Shown: positions 1 through 12,315 of the stretch, in pieces
Numbering within the stretch: position 1 is the stretch's first letter
Layout: every line of letters begins with the position of its first letter
DNA from: Ampelocalamus luodianensis
Lineage: Eukaryota > Streptophyta > Magnoliopsida > Poales > Poaceae
Assembly (NCBI GenBank): GCA_036346255.1
Contig: CM070617.1
Span: 25,967,080-26,031,079, forward strand
Length of the DNA stretch: 64,000 nucleotides
Direction of reading: 5' to 3'
Position numbers and translations under genes: made by a program
The notes under the pieces: model-generated
Told to the model about the DNA's origin: nothing
Database searches by the model: none
Seen by the model: only the letters and a program-made list of their open reading frames with translations

Positions 1-419
1 TGAGGGATGGGGGGTAGGAGGTTGAGGAATAGGAGAAATATTAGTATTAAACAAAAAAAGGCTTTGGGGCATTTTTAAATGTTTGAAGGGTGACCATATC
101 ATAGTAGTGGCGGAGCCAATGTTTGGGCTCAAGCACCAGCTCCGATTGCCAGATCCCTAGGACCCCTTAGCACCGATGATGGATTTGTGGGTGGCTAGGC
201 GGCGGTGCATCGGTAGGGCAGCAAAGGAATAAGAGCTCTGGAGGCTGGAGGAAGAACGAAGAAGAATACCCTTGTGTGCAGCGGGCTCCCTCCTAGGAAA
301 TCTACACTCTACTGCTTTGGTGGGCTACTGCACTTGTTGCTTGTTGGATGCCTAATTAGCGAACAATACTCTGTGGAAGACTTGGTTTGGTTCTAGGCGA
401 CTGGGCAAGACTAAAGTCT
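1..419. other. Unassigned edge region
   Basis: No gene is supported here. Around position 110 there is a phrase of the type 'gtggcggagcca', which is common at the ends of non-autonomous grass transposons; similar wording occurs near 52200. The rest is unique-looking sequence of mixed composition without a long reading frame. It may be the edge of a repeat that continues outside the window. Confidence 0.3.
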
Positions 420-2150
420 CAACTCATTGACACAACAGTCACGAAGACATGAACCCTAAGAAGAGGGAACGGCGACGTGAGGGCATTGCCGCACGGCCTG
501 AGAAGGCAACATTGAGGCGCGGCGCGTGTGACGATCCAACTTGCCACTATCATCGGGTGAAGACTCGCTTCACCGAAGGGTGGGCACATGAGTAGCATAA
601 AAGAAGCATTGTAGTGGTCCAATAGTGAGTACATATATTACAAACCAAAATACATGAAGTTCAAGTGCATAACTTACGATTAGAATAGTGGAAGACTTCA
701 AGTTCAACAAAAAGATATCAAGCCACACAGGGCGGATATTGCTCTACTGCCATTATTATTGCTATTAAGAATATCGCTACAACTTCAAGGATTGCCGACC
801 CCATCGAAGATAGGAGTGTCATAGTAGTCTACACCTCCTCCATCTTCTCCCAGGCTTTATCCTCAAACACTTCCTCATCAGCCACCTGGAAATCTTCTCT
901 TGGCTCTTCCGACTCATAGTCTAACAAAGAAGAAACAAAATAGGGATGAGTACAAAAGGTACTCAACAAGTCTGTGATAGGAATGTGTTGTGAACTTGTG
1001 ATGCTCGCTTCCAATTTCAAGGACCCATGGTCCTGCCAATGACGTATGATTTTTGGGGGAAAAAATCTAGAGGAAAGAGTCAATTTGATTAATTCAAAAA
1101 ACTATGATCATCAGGCACACATAGGTTGTGAGAACCTCCTATAGGTTCCTTTCCTGCCGCGAACGCAGCTCCTGCCCGAAACAGAGAGTGACAAGCCGTA
1201 AATTTATTACACTCTACAGAGGTGTATTACTTTACTCACAACCATCTTAGTCTTTCATGTCAAGCTATAGACACACTTCCTTTGGTGTGTGGCCGGACTA
1301 AAGACACAAAGCCTCTCATCAATCCCATCCGTCAATATCTCTGCTTGGCTAGTATGAAACTGTCGTCGTTGTAGTTGGACATTGTCCACTCCACCATGCA
1401 TATAGCGTTCCAAACTACACCACCATAGGTGGCTCAAGTCCTTATGGGTATTGACGCCTACCCAAGCGTTACATAAGTACTACGATCCTTGAGAGATATG
1501 GTATTAAGAAGATATTACTTAGCTTATGCCCATCCCATACCAGGTCATGTGGTCAGCGTTGTTGTTATGACGCTTGGATGCCATACGGTAGCTGTTTTGC
1601 TAAACCTTGATAATCCAGAGTTTCCATACCAGGTTTCCGACTGTCGGCCATAATATATTCCAAGAGATTGGTCCCGCGGACCTACAAAGGTTCATTGATT
1701 TATTTAGAAAGTAAGTTTTACCATGCAAGTGATAGTAATAGCATAGATTGCAATTACTTGATACGACTTTAACAGAACAATCATGATCTAGAAATGGACT
1801 TGTCTGAGATACTCATATGAATAGAGTCGTGGGGTTTATCTTGAAAAGAAGATCCACGGGTGCTCGAGTTTCTGGAAGAATTGCAGTAAAGATCCGATAA
1901 GGATAAGATCCAAATGGGAAGAACTCAAATAAAATGTGTATGCATATGCTCAAGACGAATGACTCCCAGAACGCATGCCGTCGCTGACGTCACGCAATAT
2001 CAGAGATTCTAGGATGCACGAATAAATCTATTGGAAGAGAAAAGAAAAAGAGAAAATGATTATGGATGATATTATGGTGGAGTATCAGAGTGATTGTTAT
2101 AAGAGTAATGGGGTTACTTGTAGATAGAATTATGGAATGGGAATAGAATG
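420..2150 (-). mobile_element. Probable old LTR fragment of a Tekay-type Ty3/Gypsy retrotransposon, antisense
   Basis: Read on the minus strand, this stretch has the layout of the two better-preserved long LTRs in the window. A tract with GTACTCAT next to a short acidic reading frame near 829-1083 resembles the end of the LTRs at 37800 and 18900. A 'cctctgtagagtgtaataaattta' type motif near 1200-1225 matches the 'gtgtacaatctctgc' block of those LTRs. I could not find TG...CA ends or a target duplication, so the limits are approximate. No gag or pol coding sequence is visible. It is best read as a decayed solo LTR or fragment. Confidence 0.5.
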
Positions 2151-2156
2151 AGAAGG

Positions 2157-3050
2157 TTATTTTAAAATAACTTCCTCCTTATTTAAAAAGTGTTGGAAAA
2201 AGGTTAAGTCTGAATTGTAATCTCGGCCTCCGCCGCCAAGGGATGGCCTCTCGCCCCTCCCAGATCGGATTTGGCCGCCATGCTCCCCTCGCGCCACTGC
2301 ACGAAACCGGCGTCGCTGGTTGTCTTGGCCGTGAGTGGTTGCGCCGCCTCTCCTCGGGTCACCTCCGACGTGATCTAGCTTGGATCGCCACCGCGGCCTC
2401 CCTGCTTTGGTCCCCTGACCTCGCCGTCGCTTGCGCCGCCTCGGCCATGGCCGGTTGCGCTCGCGATGCCGCTGTCGTCGTCGTCGAGATGGCAGGATGC
2501 CAAGCATCCTAGCACCTCCGACGGTGGCTTACTTCTCACAGGTGAGTCATCTCCTAATTCTTAAACCCTATTGCGCCGGTTGTGTTTGTGCTTGGCTTGC
2601 GCTTGTGGACTGAGAATGGATGATTGCAGCGTGGCCGCTAGGGGCGACGACGGTAAAGTTGGGAGTAGGGGCAAGCCACAGGTGGCAAGGGGTGGTGGCA
2701 CAAGCTTACTGACGAGCCGTGTGCGCCGACGCCGGCGGTGGTCTCTACATGACGTTTGTTGGGAGCGTGGGCCACACATTCGTGGAGTGATGCATGCTCC
2801 TCACCATCCTGCACCTTCTTGCTCTTGCAGCTCCTGATCCGTGGTCACGACGAGGCCCGGCCAGCTCCGACGGCTCCTAAGGGCGCCTGGCTAGGACCCA
2901 GCTTTCATCCGCGACACCTGCAGCGGCGGCCGGTTCGTCCCCTGCCATCCCGTGGCAGCAGCCGCAAGGTGTTTGACATGGAGGAAGGTAGCTATTTTAA
3001 TAGAAGATAGACACATTGAGCTACTAGAGGGAAGGAGACGCGTTGGATTT
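2157..3050. other. GC-rich low-complexity region without an assignable gene
   Basis: Short overlapping frames occur on both strands, all rich in Arg, Pro, Ala and Gly, as expected from GC-rich DNA rather than from a conserved protein. No domain, signal peptide or splice structure could be supported. It could be a captured exon fragment or the leader of an unrecognised gene. Confidence 0.3.
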
Positions 3051-3099
3051 TTTTAGATGGCGGATGGCATTGGTAAGTCACACGGTGAGGTGCCTAACT

Positions 3100-3540
3100 G
3101 CCTAGGTGAAAACTGGTCGGATATTATTATTCTTGTATGCAAATCCATATTTTTACCTCGGATGTGGATTTTTTTGAAATACAGGCACAGGTAGATGCGG
3201 ATCGGATTCAAATCGGTCACTGATAACTTGACGGATAGCATACACATAAAATAAAAGATATAACTTCATCAATGAAAGTATCAAATTATACCACCTATTA
3301 GATAATTATTTATCATACTTAACAAAATAAATATAATCAAATGTAAATTCATACTATATATTAGTCAATGACGAGAAAACCAAAGATAATATTAAAGGAT
3401 ATTGATGTTTATCGGATATCCTATGAAATATACGGATAATATCAAATGTGGATCGGGACTTGAAAATAATACTCCGACCAAATTTTCTTTGAATACGACA
3501 TCGAATCAAACAAGAATTATCCGCTACGTTGTTAGCCTGC
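3100..3540. mobile_element. Possible non-autonomous DNA element (AT-rich, 'ggatattat' type)
   Basis: The text alternates 'cggatattatt', 'atccatattttta' and 'ggatcggattcaaatcgg', repeated in inverted sense toward 3400-3450 ('tatcggatatcc'). That wording is typical of non-autonomous hAT-like elements in grass genomes. Ends and target duplication were not resolved. Confidence 0.3.
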
Positions 3541-3544
3541 AAGC

Positions 3545-3835
3545 TAGCCAAACGGGTCATGCCAGTCGAGCCGGCCCAAGGCACGACACTGTTGGCCCGA
3601 CCGAGGCACGGCACATGCCACACTGTTCATTGGTTGGTGACATGCCAATGACTAGGCGACGTACGTCACGGCCCGTTAGGCACGACACTGTTTTAATATA
3701 CATATATGATTTTATTTTTATTTATTAATATTTATATGATTTTGTTTCCATTTTTTAAATACTTATATGGTTTTATTTTGTAGTTTTTAAATTTTATATA
3801 GTTCATTTTATAAGTATATATAAATTTATTTTGGG

Positions 3836-3884
<49 letters not shown>

Positions 3885-4230
3885 TAGGATTGTTTTACAT
3901 GTTTTTTAATTTTTCATGTTTTATGAGCTAAATGATAAATGTTTTAACGAGCTAGCTATTTGAATATTAATAAAATTGTATTACATTTTCAATATGCTTG
4001 TCTTATTTTTTATAATTTTTATATGTATTTTTGAATTATATATATTTTCTGTTTTTTTAAAAGAATTTTCAGGCTAAATTTGACCCGATAGAGCTAAACA
4101 CCGATCCAGCACGATACGACTGACCGACCGGCCGTCACCTCAGCTTTTACGTGAGCTATCCCGACATGAATAGAAACCGGAACCGACCAGAATAAACGCC
4201 GTGCCAGGCTATCCGTTTGGGCAGGTCTGT
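3545..4230. mobile_element. Non-autonomous terminal-inverted-repeat element containing a (TA)n tract
   Basis: The left end carries CCAAACGGGTCATGCC (about 3547-3562). The right end carries GGCTATCCGTTTGG (about 4207-4220), whose reverse complement also reads CCAAACGG followed by a GCC-rich block. Between these the sequence is AT-rich with no coding potential and includes a TA microsatellite at about 3840-3882. The inverted ends support a DNA transposon derivative, probably hAT-like. The target duplication could not be fixed. Confidence 0.45.
3840..3882. repeat. (TA)n microsatellite
   Basis: About 20 uninterrupted TA units inside the AT-rich core of the inverted-repeat element at 3545-4230. 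Confidence 0.9.
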
Positions 4231-4299
4231 ACGTACCTAAGCTAAGCTAGAGGAGTCAGTTCCCAGACAACAAACACGTCCAAACCCCCCTACCTATGT

Positions 4300-5402
4300 A
4301 AGCCCGAGCAGTCCGTTCCCCAGACGACAAACAATTCCGTTGCTGACAGAGTCCGTCCACTCCTTCCCAACTTCCTCCCCACTTCCTCCCCTTTTCTTTC
4401 CCTGCTCGGAACGAATCCAGTCACTCCTTCCCCGGCCGCACGTGCGCCCCTCTAACTCGCTCCCCGGTCAACTCCACCCGCCGGCGCTCCGAAAAGGAAC
4501 GCGAGACATGCAGATGCGGATCGGAGCACTCCTTCCTTAAACTATTATCTCGTTCCGCTGCAGTTGTCTCCTCCCTTGGTTTAAAGAATGAGTCCTCGGA
4601 GGGGACGGGTCCCCCAATGGCCGTGCGTTCCTCGGGCTCTTCCGACTCCTTGCCGTATTTGAGGGGTCGCCGCGCGGCGTCGGCTCGTGGGTTTGGTTTT
4701 ATTGGCTGGTAGGGAGGGCTGGTTGCAGGCAGGAGTGGTGAGGGTTGGTGGCTGGCTTCTTGGCTGGGGGTTTTGGGATCCTGGGAGAGGCAGGATTGGG
4801 AGGTTCTTCGAGTCTGAGGTGGGTATATTTGCCGTGGCATTGTGCATTTGTGATGTGTGTGGTCCTGGAGAGGAGGATTAGGGGTTCAAAATCGCATCTT
4901 GATGGAATTTTGATGACATTCGTTGGAAGATTTTTAGTTGTGAAGATTGGTGTGTTCTTGTGTCTCTTCCTTCAGCGGGTTGGTTCGTTTTGAATCACTT
5001 ATTTCTTGTTCTTACTTGACATAATTTTTTGATTTATAAGACTATAATCTCAGCTTTCCTGACTGCAACCTGTTATGGTTCAAAGTTTGCATTTCCTTTT
5101 TTAATGACCTTTTTGTGTTTTGTTTTGTGAGGAACGTAACGATTCTCTCTTGTATTACGCTTTCATCACTTATTTGCTGCTTTGTTAATACCTGATTTGT
5201 CCATTTAGTGCCATGTGACTTTTCTAAACACTATGATGAACTGCTTGCAGATTCTTTGTTACATTCGGTTCTTGTGTTCAGACTTGAAACTTAGAAAGAA
5301 AAGTCTTGTACTAGGTCCAACAATTAGTGGCCTTCACCGGTGAGGAAAAAATGAAGGTGACATGTTGATTGCATTTCCACAATTGGATTACGTAGAAATG
5401 AA
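4300..5402 (+). promoter_or_regulatory. Putative promoter, 5' leader and leader intron of the 5-phosphatase gene
   Basis: A CT-rich tract (4340-4420) is followed by a GC-rich block to about 4830, then AT-rich intron-like DNA to the first coding ATG at 5403. A possible leader donor (GAG|GTGGGT near 4818) and an acceptor just before the ATG (TAG near 5395) suggest a 5'UTR intron. A stop codon in frame lies upstream of the ATG with no other in-frame ATG between them. No unambiguous TATA box was found. Confidence 0.35.
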
Positions 5403-8400
5403 ATGCTTGCATTCAGAAAACTAGATTTGTATTCTAGGGTTGTGGCCCAAAACTTTTTGAGACAAAGGAGAAGAAAGTTGCAAAGAGGACAGACAGTCCA
5501 AGCTGCAATGCCGGTTGGTTCATATTCTTCCTTTCCAAAATATGTATCTACTATTTTTCTTTTTAGGAAAAAAATATGTATCTACCATTAGGGATGCTAG
5601 TTGAAAGTTTGCCCTTTACTTTACCCATGGCATATGAAAATACCTTTAGGGGTTTTTTAATCCTGTGTTTTAGGCTTTTAGCAAAACTAGATTTAATTAA
5701 ACTAGTTTTAGAGCCTAACCACATAACAGTCTAAAACCTTCTTCAGTTAAAACAGGAAAAACCAGGACAACAAAATCCACTATTTCAAAAAACTAAAAAA
5801 AATACGAGTTCTATGAAAAACGATTCCTACCTGGTTTTCTGCAACTCTCAAAATACAAACAGCAGAATAACTAAAAACTTACTTTAGCCAAGCAATGCTT
5901 TCACTAAATGTTTTCCTAACCGAATAACTACTTAAAATATGTAGTTGTAAAATTTACCCAAAAGCACGTTTTTTTTTTACAAAATTGATTAACAAAACGC
6001 GCAATTTAAACATCCACTTAGAGCATTAACTACCACCCATCATTTAAAAAAATGACATCATTTGAAATTTAGGAAGCACACAGCTACACATCAAATGCAG
6101 TCTTAGTTTACCTGTAGATTACCGTGAAGCTCCACCACATTCATGAAATGAGTTGTGCGTTTATTCTGAACTAATTAAAGTAGCTCCTGCCATTAAGCAG
6201 TTTTCTAAAAATATTTAGTTTGTCTTGACTCTTGAGATTATAGCAGCAACTAACTGTGTCCTGTGCTCCTATGTTACAGCAGGTAAGCTTGGGCCAAGTT
6301 CTTCAAAGGCATCATCCTCTTCCCCCTTGAGAACACTTTCAGGTACTTTAATATCTAGTAAATCCTGTATTTTTGTCCGATTTTATGGACGATTTTATGG
6401 ATGAAGCTGGTGCAATTTAATTGTTAGTGCTTTTACTGGGTTTCTTATGCCGCTTTGAACTAATTGAAACCAGAAGTTAAGAGCATACGTCTCAGCCATT
6501 TCCTGGCCCAATCTTCTAATAATACAACAACTGAGCCCATCAGGTACAACAGTTGAAATTCCATATCCAATCATTTTCCCATCCTTTTTATGCCAACCAG
6601 ACCAAATTTTCTACCCTGTGCTTTCTTTATACAGAATATTTGTCTCTACCTGGAATGTTGGAGGAAAAGCACCTACTGCTGAGCTGAACCTGGATGATTT
6701 TCTCCCCCTTGATGATCATTCAGATATTTATGTTTTGGGGTAGGTCTTTCACTGATTTTTATTACATATGGAGATATTGCCTGCCAACATTACTAATTAC
6801 AGTGCCAGTGTTTTCTAATTTTCTACACCTAATGTTTAACTACTGAATATTGTTTCTCATATTATAAAATTCAGTACATAGCTGGAAAAAAAAGATAAAA
6901 GAAGTTCCTTGATTGCTCTGTGGTAGTAGACTGCATTGACTCGTTTGGAATTTATATTCAGCGGAATGAATCATGATTTACTTTCAAGTTTTAAGGGTAT
7001 CTAGTGGATTTTTTCCTTTAACAAAAGCCTTCATGCCATCAATTCTGTTCATTTAATCTTTGAACAGTTTTCAGGAAATTGTTCCTCTCAATGCTGGTAA
7101 TGTGCTTGTGGTAGAAGATAACGAACCAGCTGCAAGATGGCTTGTTCTTATAAACCAAGCACTAAACAAGCCAGCTGACACTGATACCAGCGTCTTTCAG
7201 CATCAGCCATCTCCCTCCGTTGATTCTACTTCCTCTCGAGCTTCTTCAAGCCTTGATGCTTCATTCTCTGACCTAACAAAAACAGCAAGTGGTTCCACAA
7301 TCTTCCAGAAGTCTTTTCTCAAAGCCATTAGTAAATCTTTCATGCCACTCCAGAGAAAACAGCTTAAGGCCTGCAACTGCCCTGTAGAAATGACCAAGTC
7401 ATCCTACAGGGATGCTTGCTTTGGACGTCCAAAAGCATATGCTGACGAGACTGATTCCTCAGAAGAGGAAGAGAAAGAGAGCTCAAGGGATTCTTGTGGC
7501 TCTGTGCTCAATGGAGCCACTTCTGCTCCCACTGCAAGGGATCAACTAAAATATAATCTCATAGCATGCAAACAAATGGTTGGTATTTTTGTTACTGTCT
7601 GGGTGAAGAGAGAACTAGTGCAGCACATCGGCCATCTAAGAACGTCTTGCATAGGGCGAGGAATTCTGGGCTGTCTTGGAAACAAGGTCAGGACCGAGTC
7701 AGATTGAAGTAATCCTGTAAGTAATTATCTTTTTCCTGAATACACACTTCTTCTACTGCAGGGATGTATATCAGTCAGCATAACACTGCACAAGACAAGC
7801 TTTTGTTTCATCTGCAGCCATTTGGCTTCAGGTCAGAAAGAAGGTGACGAATTTAGGAGAAACTCTGATGTTCTAGAGATACTGAGGCTCACACTGTTTT
7901 CGAGGATTTGTAGGCGAGCTGGGCGAAAAATCCCAGAGAAAATTCTTGAGCATGAGTAAGAATTCGGTGCCACGTATGCTTGTAAATATTTGTTTCTTGT
8001 CAAGTTGGTATTTTCTAATTAATGCACTGTTGGTTTCAGTAAGGTGATATGGTTTGGGGATTTGAACTACCGTATTGCACTGAGCTATGCAGATACGAAA
8101 AAGCTTTTGATGGAAAATAACTGGGATGCCCTTTTTGAAAAGGATCAGGTAACTTCTCATTAGAGGAATCTATTCAGTTATAAATCAAATTGAAAACTAT
8201 TCGTTAAAGAAGGTGAAAAGCAATTTGCTAAACTTTTGTCAAAAGATGGTCCTGTTCTGTGCCAACAAGCATTAAAAACAAAGGAAATCAGAAAAGGTGC
8301 CAAAAAATCTTTTGAAAACCTCCCCTATTTTCATTCAAACCATTGTTTTCCTCTGCTGCAATTTTCTCCTTCCCTAATGTTTTGTATATATATTGTTCTT

Positions 8401-10220
8401 CAGCTTAAAATTGAACAGGATGCTGGGCGAGCGTTTAAGGGGTGGAACGAGGGGAAGATATATTTTGCTCCCACATACAAGTACTCCTCTAACTCAGACG
8501 CTTATGCTGGTGAGACTGCAACATCAAAGAAAAAGAGGAGAACACCAGCATGGTATGCACCATTTTCAAACTAGTTTTGTGTTACAAAGAAGCTCTGATT
8601 GGGAAAGTGTTATTATATTAATACTCCATCACACTGTCGCTCTAGGTACAAACTTAGCATGTAATGTAATACTTCCATTGCTGTTTACTACAAGAGCAGG
8701 AGGCAAGACTATTTGGCTTTCCAGGAGGAAACAACGGAACAGACTAGCTCTCTAATTACTTTCATGCCAAAAATAAATAAAATAAAATAAACGCTGCATA
8801 ATTTAGTTCTAATATATTATAAGCTAACTTATTAAAGTGTACAGATCGAACTTGCAATGCTCCATCTTCAGTTTTGTGATTCTGTTGTGCAAATGATTTG
8901 GAGAAAATTTTCTTCCAGTGACTAACTATAAAAATGTTGGTTGTGAGTCATCCTTTGCTTGACTTATTGCATTGCATCCCTCTGAAGTAGTTGAACTTGC
9001 TCAGGTGTGATAGAATATTGTGGCGTGGAGATGGTATTGTGCAATTATCCTACTACCGCGGGGAGTCCAGATTTTCCGATCATCGTCCTGTCTGTGGAAT
9101 CTTCATTGTCGAGGTTGAGGTACTAAATAGAAAGACAAAGAGGCGCTCATCTAATGCTGACATGAGAATTGGTGCTGAAGAGCTCTTACCAACCGACAAG
9201 AATAAGGTTTGTACTCCATTTCTTGCTCACACACAGTGGTCGTTCTCTAAATCTCTCATATGCCCATTTGTAGTATACTCCCTTTGTTTCGTTATATTTG
9301 TCTATGGCCTTGGGAGCAGGGATCAGAATACCGTCTCTGGAGGGAATCCCGCCGGGCGGCCGGTAACCGGAGTTCCCGGAAAAAAACTCGGTCAAAATTC
9401 GTCCAAATAAATTTGAATTTGAGATGTTTCGCCAGAATTTTGAATTTGAAGATTTCCGGCTGGTATTTTGAATCCTGCTTCCTACCGGTAAATCCGGTTA
9501 CTGCTAGTAACCGGCGGGAACCGGCTGGGTTTTTCATCCCTGCTTGGGAGTACTCATTTCAATATATTTGTTCATTGAGTGAATCTAGAGTGTAGTTATA
9601 ACATTTCTCTCTCTCTACCCCTACTTAAATGCTTTAGAACAGAGAGAGTAGTAACTAAATAGGTGTGCGAATGTCAAGCTAGGGAATCCAGATTCTTTTT
9701 TTTTGTTGGTTAAAATGATTAGTTGTCTAACTTGAGAAGTTTCTGTTACATTTTCTCCTAAGAAACCTGCAACTATCTCAAGAGTCGGGCTTAAGTATTT
9801 TGAGCGCTTAAATAAACGAAATGTCTTAAATATATGCATTACAGTCCTGGACTCATACCATGGTTCAGATAACCAGTATCCCAGAAATTTTACAGGGGGT
9901 CCGATAGGGCCAGTTTGGCCGAAAATTGGAAATTTTCAGTGAATTTCGCCAAAATTTTAAATCAAAATTTGAATTAAAAAAGGCCTAAAATTGGTTGAAA
10001 ATATCGGCCGAAATTTTTGAAAACAAATTTTGACACAAATTTCTTATATATTTGACCAAATTCATGCAAAACAAAATTTTCGGAACAGGTTTGAAAATTT
10101 ACCCGGGGTCCGATAGAAACGATTTTTGGTGAAAATCGGCTGAAATTTTGAACCTGACTCATACATAAGACTGATCTGTATGTTCTTAATTCCATCTTGC
10201 AGGCACATCACGAAATGTGA
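5403..10220 (+). CDS. Type I inositol polyphosphate 5-phosphatase
   Basis: Predicted enzyme that removes the 5-phosphate from inositol polyphosphates or phosphoinositides, an Mg-dependent reaction in the cytosol or at membranes. Ten coding exons join in phase: 5403-5517, 6283-6342, 6474-6543, 6635-6739, 7068-7686, 7762-7955, 8040-8148, 8404-8552, 9005-9206 and 10203-10220, giving 546 aa. Visible family motifs are STWNVGG near the start of the domain, FQEIVPLNAGNVLVVEDNEP, WFGDLNYRI and PAWCDRILW, then SDHRPV. These last are the catalytic 5-phosphatase signatures. A variable acidic linker (SSEEEEKESS) lies in the large fifth exon, as in plant type I enzymes. The basic N-terminus (LRQRRRKLQRG) is not one I recognise. 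The tiny last exon (AHHEM then stop) is the weakest part; reading on from exon 9 would stop at 9410. Intron 9 holds a hAT MITE. The CVP2/CVL/BST subgroup was not resolved. Confidence 0.85.
9309..9550. mobile_element. hAT-type MITE with 8-bp target-site duplication
   Basis: The 226-bp element (9317-9542) starts CAGGGAT and ends ATCCCTG; the inverted ends are about 15 bp (CAGGGATCAGAATACC against CAGGGATGAAAAACC). Both sides carry the octamer CTTGGGAG (9309-9316 and 9543-9550). An 8-bp duplication and CAGGG ends are the hallmark of the hAT superfamily. It has no coding capacity and lies in the last intron of the 5-phosphatase gene. Confidence 0.85.
9880..10155. repeat. AT-rich repeated element with GGGGTCCGATAG direct repeats
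   Basis: The phrase GGGGTCCGATAG occurs twice in the same orientation, near 9896 and 10104. Each copy is followed by a related stretch rich in GAAAATT and AAATTTT. It looks like a duplicated segment of a non-autonomous repeat in the last intron of the 5-phosphatase gene. Family and exact ends are unresolved. Confidence 0.4.
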
Positions 10221-10317
10221 GCTCTCCGAAAATATCATAATAACGTGTATGAAGTCATATCAATGCCATACTGCAAAAAAAAAGGTATATGCATTAAGCA
10301 CTCAAGAATCAGTCTCT

Positions 10318-10377
10318 AAGGCCCTTTTTGAATGGGGTAAATCCCAGCCGAATCCTCCTCATCCAAACAGGCCCTTG
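10318..10377. repeat. Very short inverted-repeat fragment (Tourist-like ends)
   Basis: GGCCCTTTTTGAATGGGG on the left and CCTCATCCAAACAGGCC on the right are imperfect inverted repeats separated by about 25 bp. The wording matches the ends of Tourist-like MITEs. It may be an internally deleted copy. Confidence 0.35.
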
Positions 10378-10741
10378 GAGCGGTTATTATACGTCTCAGC
10401 AAAAAATGTTTTGGGAGGAAGAAAGGTAATGTTTAATTTGTATAGCAAATTTAGGTATACTTTCCAACGAAATGGTTTGGTTATATATTGTTTTGATATT
10501 ATATATACCACCCAATATTCTTTGGTCCGTATTGGGCAGCACAAGTGATCCAATGTTGTACGTCTGTCCTTTTACTGAGAAACGAACGTCTTGAAATGCA
10601 CAAGATGATGATGTTTCTCCGCTGTGCTAACTTCACGAGAATTATGTGGCTCTACTTGTGTAATTGATCAGAAGGCTCGTTATGGCGCCCCCCTGATTCG
10701 TGTCTCTGATGACAATTGCTATGTGATCGATCAAAGGCGTG

Positions 10742-10975
10742 GTAGCAAGAGAAAAATAATCATATAGGACTTGATCTACAATTCCATCAGTGTAATCTAT
10801 TTCATCGTGCTTTTTTTCACGAATCTCAAAGCATGACATGCTAGTCTTTAGTATTTAATTTGTGAAAATTCACTGCGCTTTGAGATTCGTGAAAAGACAC
10901 GTGTCACGCGGTGGAATAGATCAACACTGATAGAATTGTAGACCAAGTCTTATAGGATTATTTTTCGTAGCAAGA
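10742..10975. mobile_element. Mutator-type foldback MITE with 9-bp target-site duplication
   Basis: The element spans 10751-10966 (216 bp) and is almost entirely two inverted arms of about 100 bp. The left arm starts GAAAAATAATC and the right arm ends GATTATTTTTC. The apex lies near 10840-10880, where TCACGAATCTCAAAGC meets GCTTTGAGATTCGTGA. The nonamer GTAGCAAGA flanks both sides (10742-10750 and 10967-10975). Nine-base duplications and long inverted ends point to a MULE-mobilised MITE. It lies about 520 bp downstream of the 5-phosphatase stop codon. Confidence 0.88.
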
Positions 10976-10979
10976 CTTC

Positions 10980-12315
10980 ACGTATACAAGGCAATGTTGA
11001 AACTTGAAACCAAGGTCGGTTTAGCGATGAGCTTGATCGTTTGTGCTTGGAGGAATTTGGATCGCCTCCATCTGTCTCTACCTTAGCCTGAGCCGCTGAT
11101 GTAGCGACCGAACACACCGTACCATAGGTTTTCCTCCGTTCCGCTTCCTATGGTCGCACGACGTGGGTGGGTGGCAGCAGTTGTGATCTGTGGGGCGGCC
11201 CGTGAAAGTGGGCGGTGGCCGTGCCGGCGGCAGACGTTGGGCGGGGGGCTGGTCCTGGGTCGCGTCTGACCGGGCTGTGGACCCCGATGGCGCGCGGCCG
11301 CGGGCACGGGCACTGCAAGTCGTGAATCATGGCCGTGTGCGTATGAGGAGCGCAGCGGTCTAGGGGCTGTACGTCGTGGACTGCCTTAGAGGCGCTGCAA
11401 CCGGCCGGCCGCGCCGCCCGTCGTCGGTGCGGTGCGGTGCGGTGTGGATGAACCGTACGTGCACGGCAGCCCACGCCTACGGCCGAGGGTGGGGTGAGGG
11501 AACGACGGCCTGCGCGCCTCCTCCTCCTCTCCTTCAAGCCAAGCGACCTCGTTCACCTTATCCCACGAGACGCCGCTCCGGCTCTCCCCCAAGGCAAGCA
11601 CCGTCCGTTTCTCTGGCCGTGCATCGGTCCACTCAACACTTGGAGCCGGTATCTCTTTCTCCCACCGTTCATGTCTGCTACGTCACCGACGGGTAGATGC
11701 ATGCAAATGAAACTGCAACCGAGTATGGCATGGAGCGAGTATGAACGGGATCTGTGTAGCAATAGTCTGTTTGAGCTATCGCCATGTCCGGCTGTCCCTA
11801 CATGATGGGAGGAGAATAGGAGCAGCCAAATTCAGATGGGATGGGATGGGATGGGAGAGCAACCAAGTAATTATACAGTTGATGAGTTGAATAGAGGGAA
11901 TCTTAGCATTGATGAACCAACAGTGCTTAAGATCGATCGGGGCCGGCGTGTCCTTCTGCCCACAACGCCTTGCCCACCGCCGAATCCAACGCTTCTTCCG
12001 CACACGCCTCTCCACTCTCCACAACTCATCATCTCCAATACCAACCAATTTCCCTCCCAAAGCTATTCGCAACATTTACGTGTGCCGTGGCTTGTGAGGC
12101 CAGGTAGAAATTAATTAGTGTAACATGGAAGGACGGAAGATATACGAAGACAATGGGATTATACCAAGGAATTATTAGAATTTAGAAGAAACAGGCCCAA
12201 AAATCTCATGCACGGAGTTGTACGTATCATAATACACAAGCCATATGTGTGGCAAGTATGAACAAGAATCGTCGGACTAAACCCCGAGACAAGTCAACTC
12301 CCAAACTATCGAGAT
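10980..12315. other. Intergenic, GC-rich, no supported gene
   Basis: GC-rich from about 11080 to 11650 with short low-complexity frames on both strands, then mixed sequence with a (ATGGG)n run near 11835-11855. The last part (12115-12315) is the likely 3' untranslated region of the minus-strand lipid-transfer gene. No conserved domain could be recognised. Confidence 0.4.

Noticed and set aside
11148..11805. GC-rich frames on both strands near 11.1-11.8 kb
   Set aside because: Composition artefact; no motif and no clear start context.
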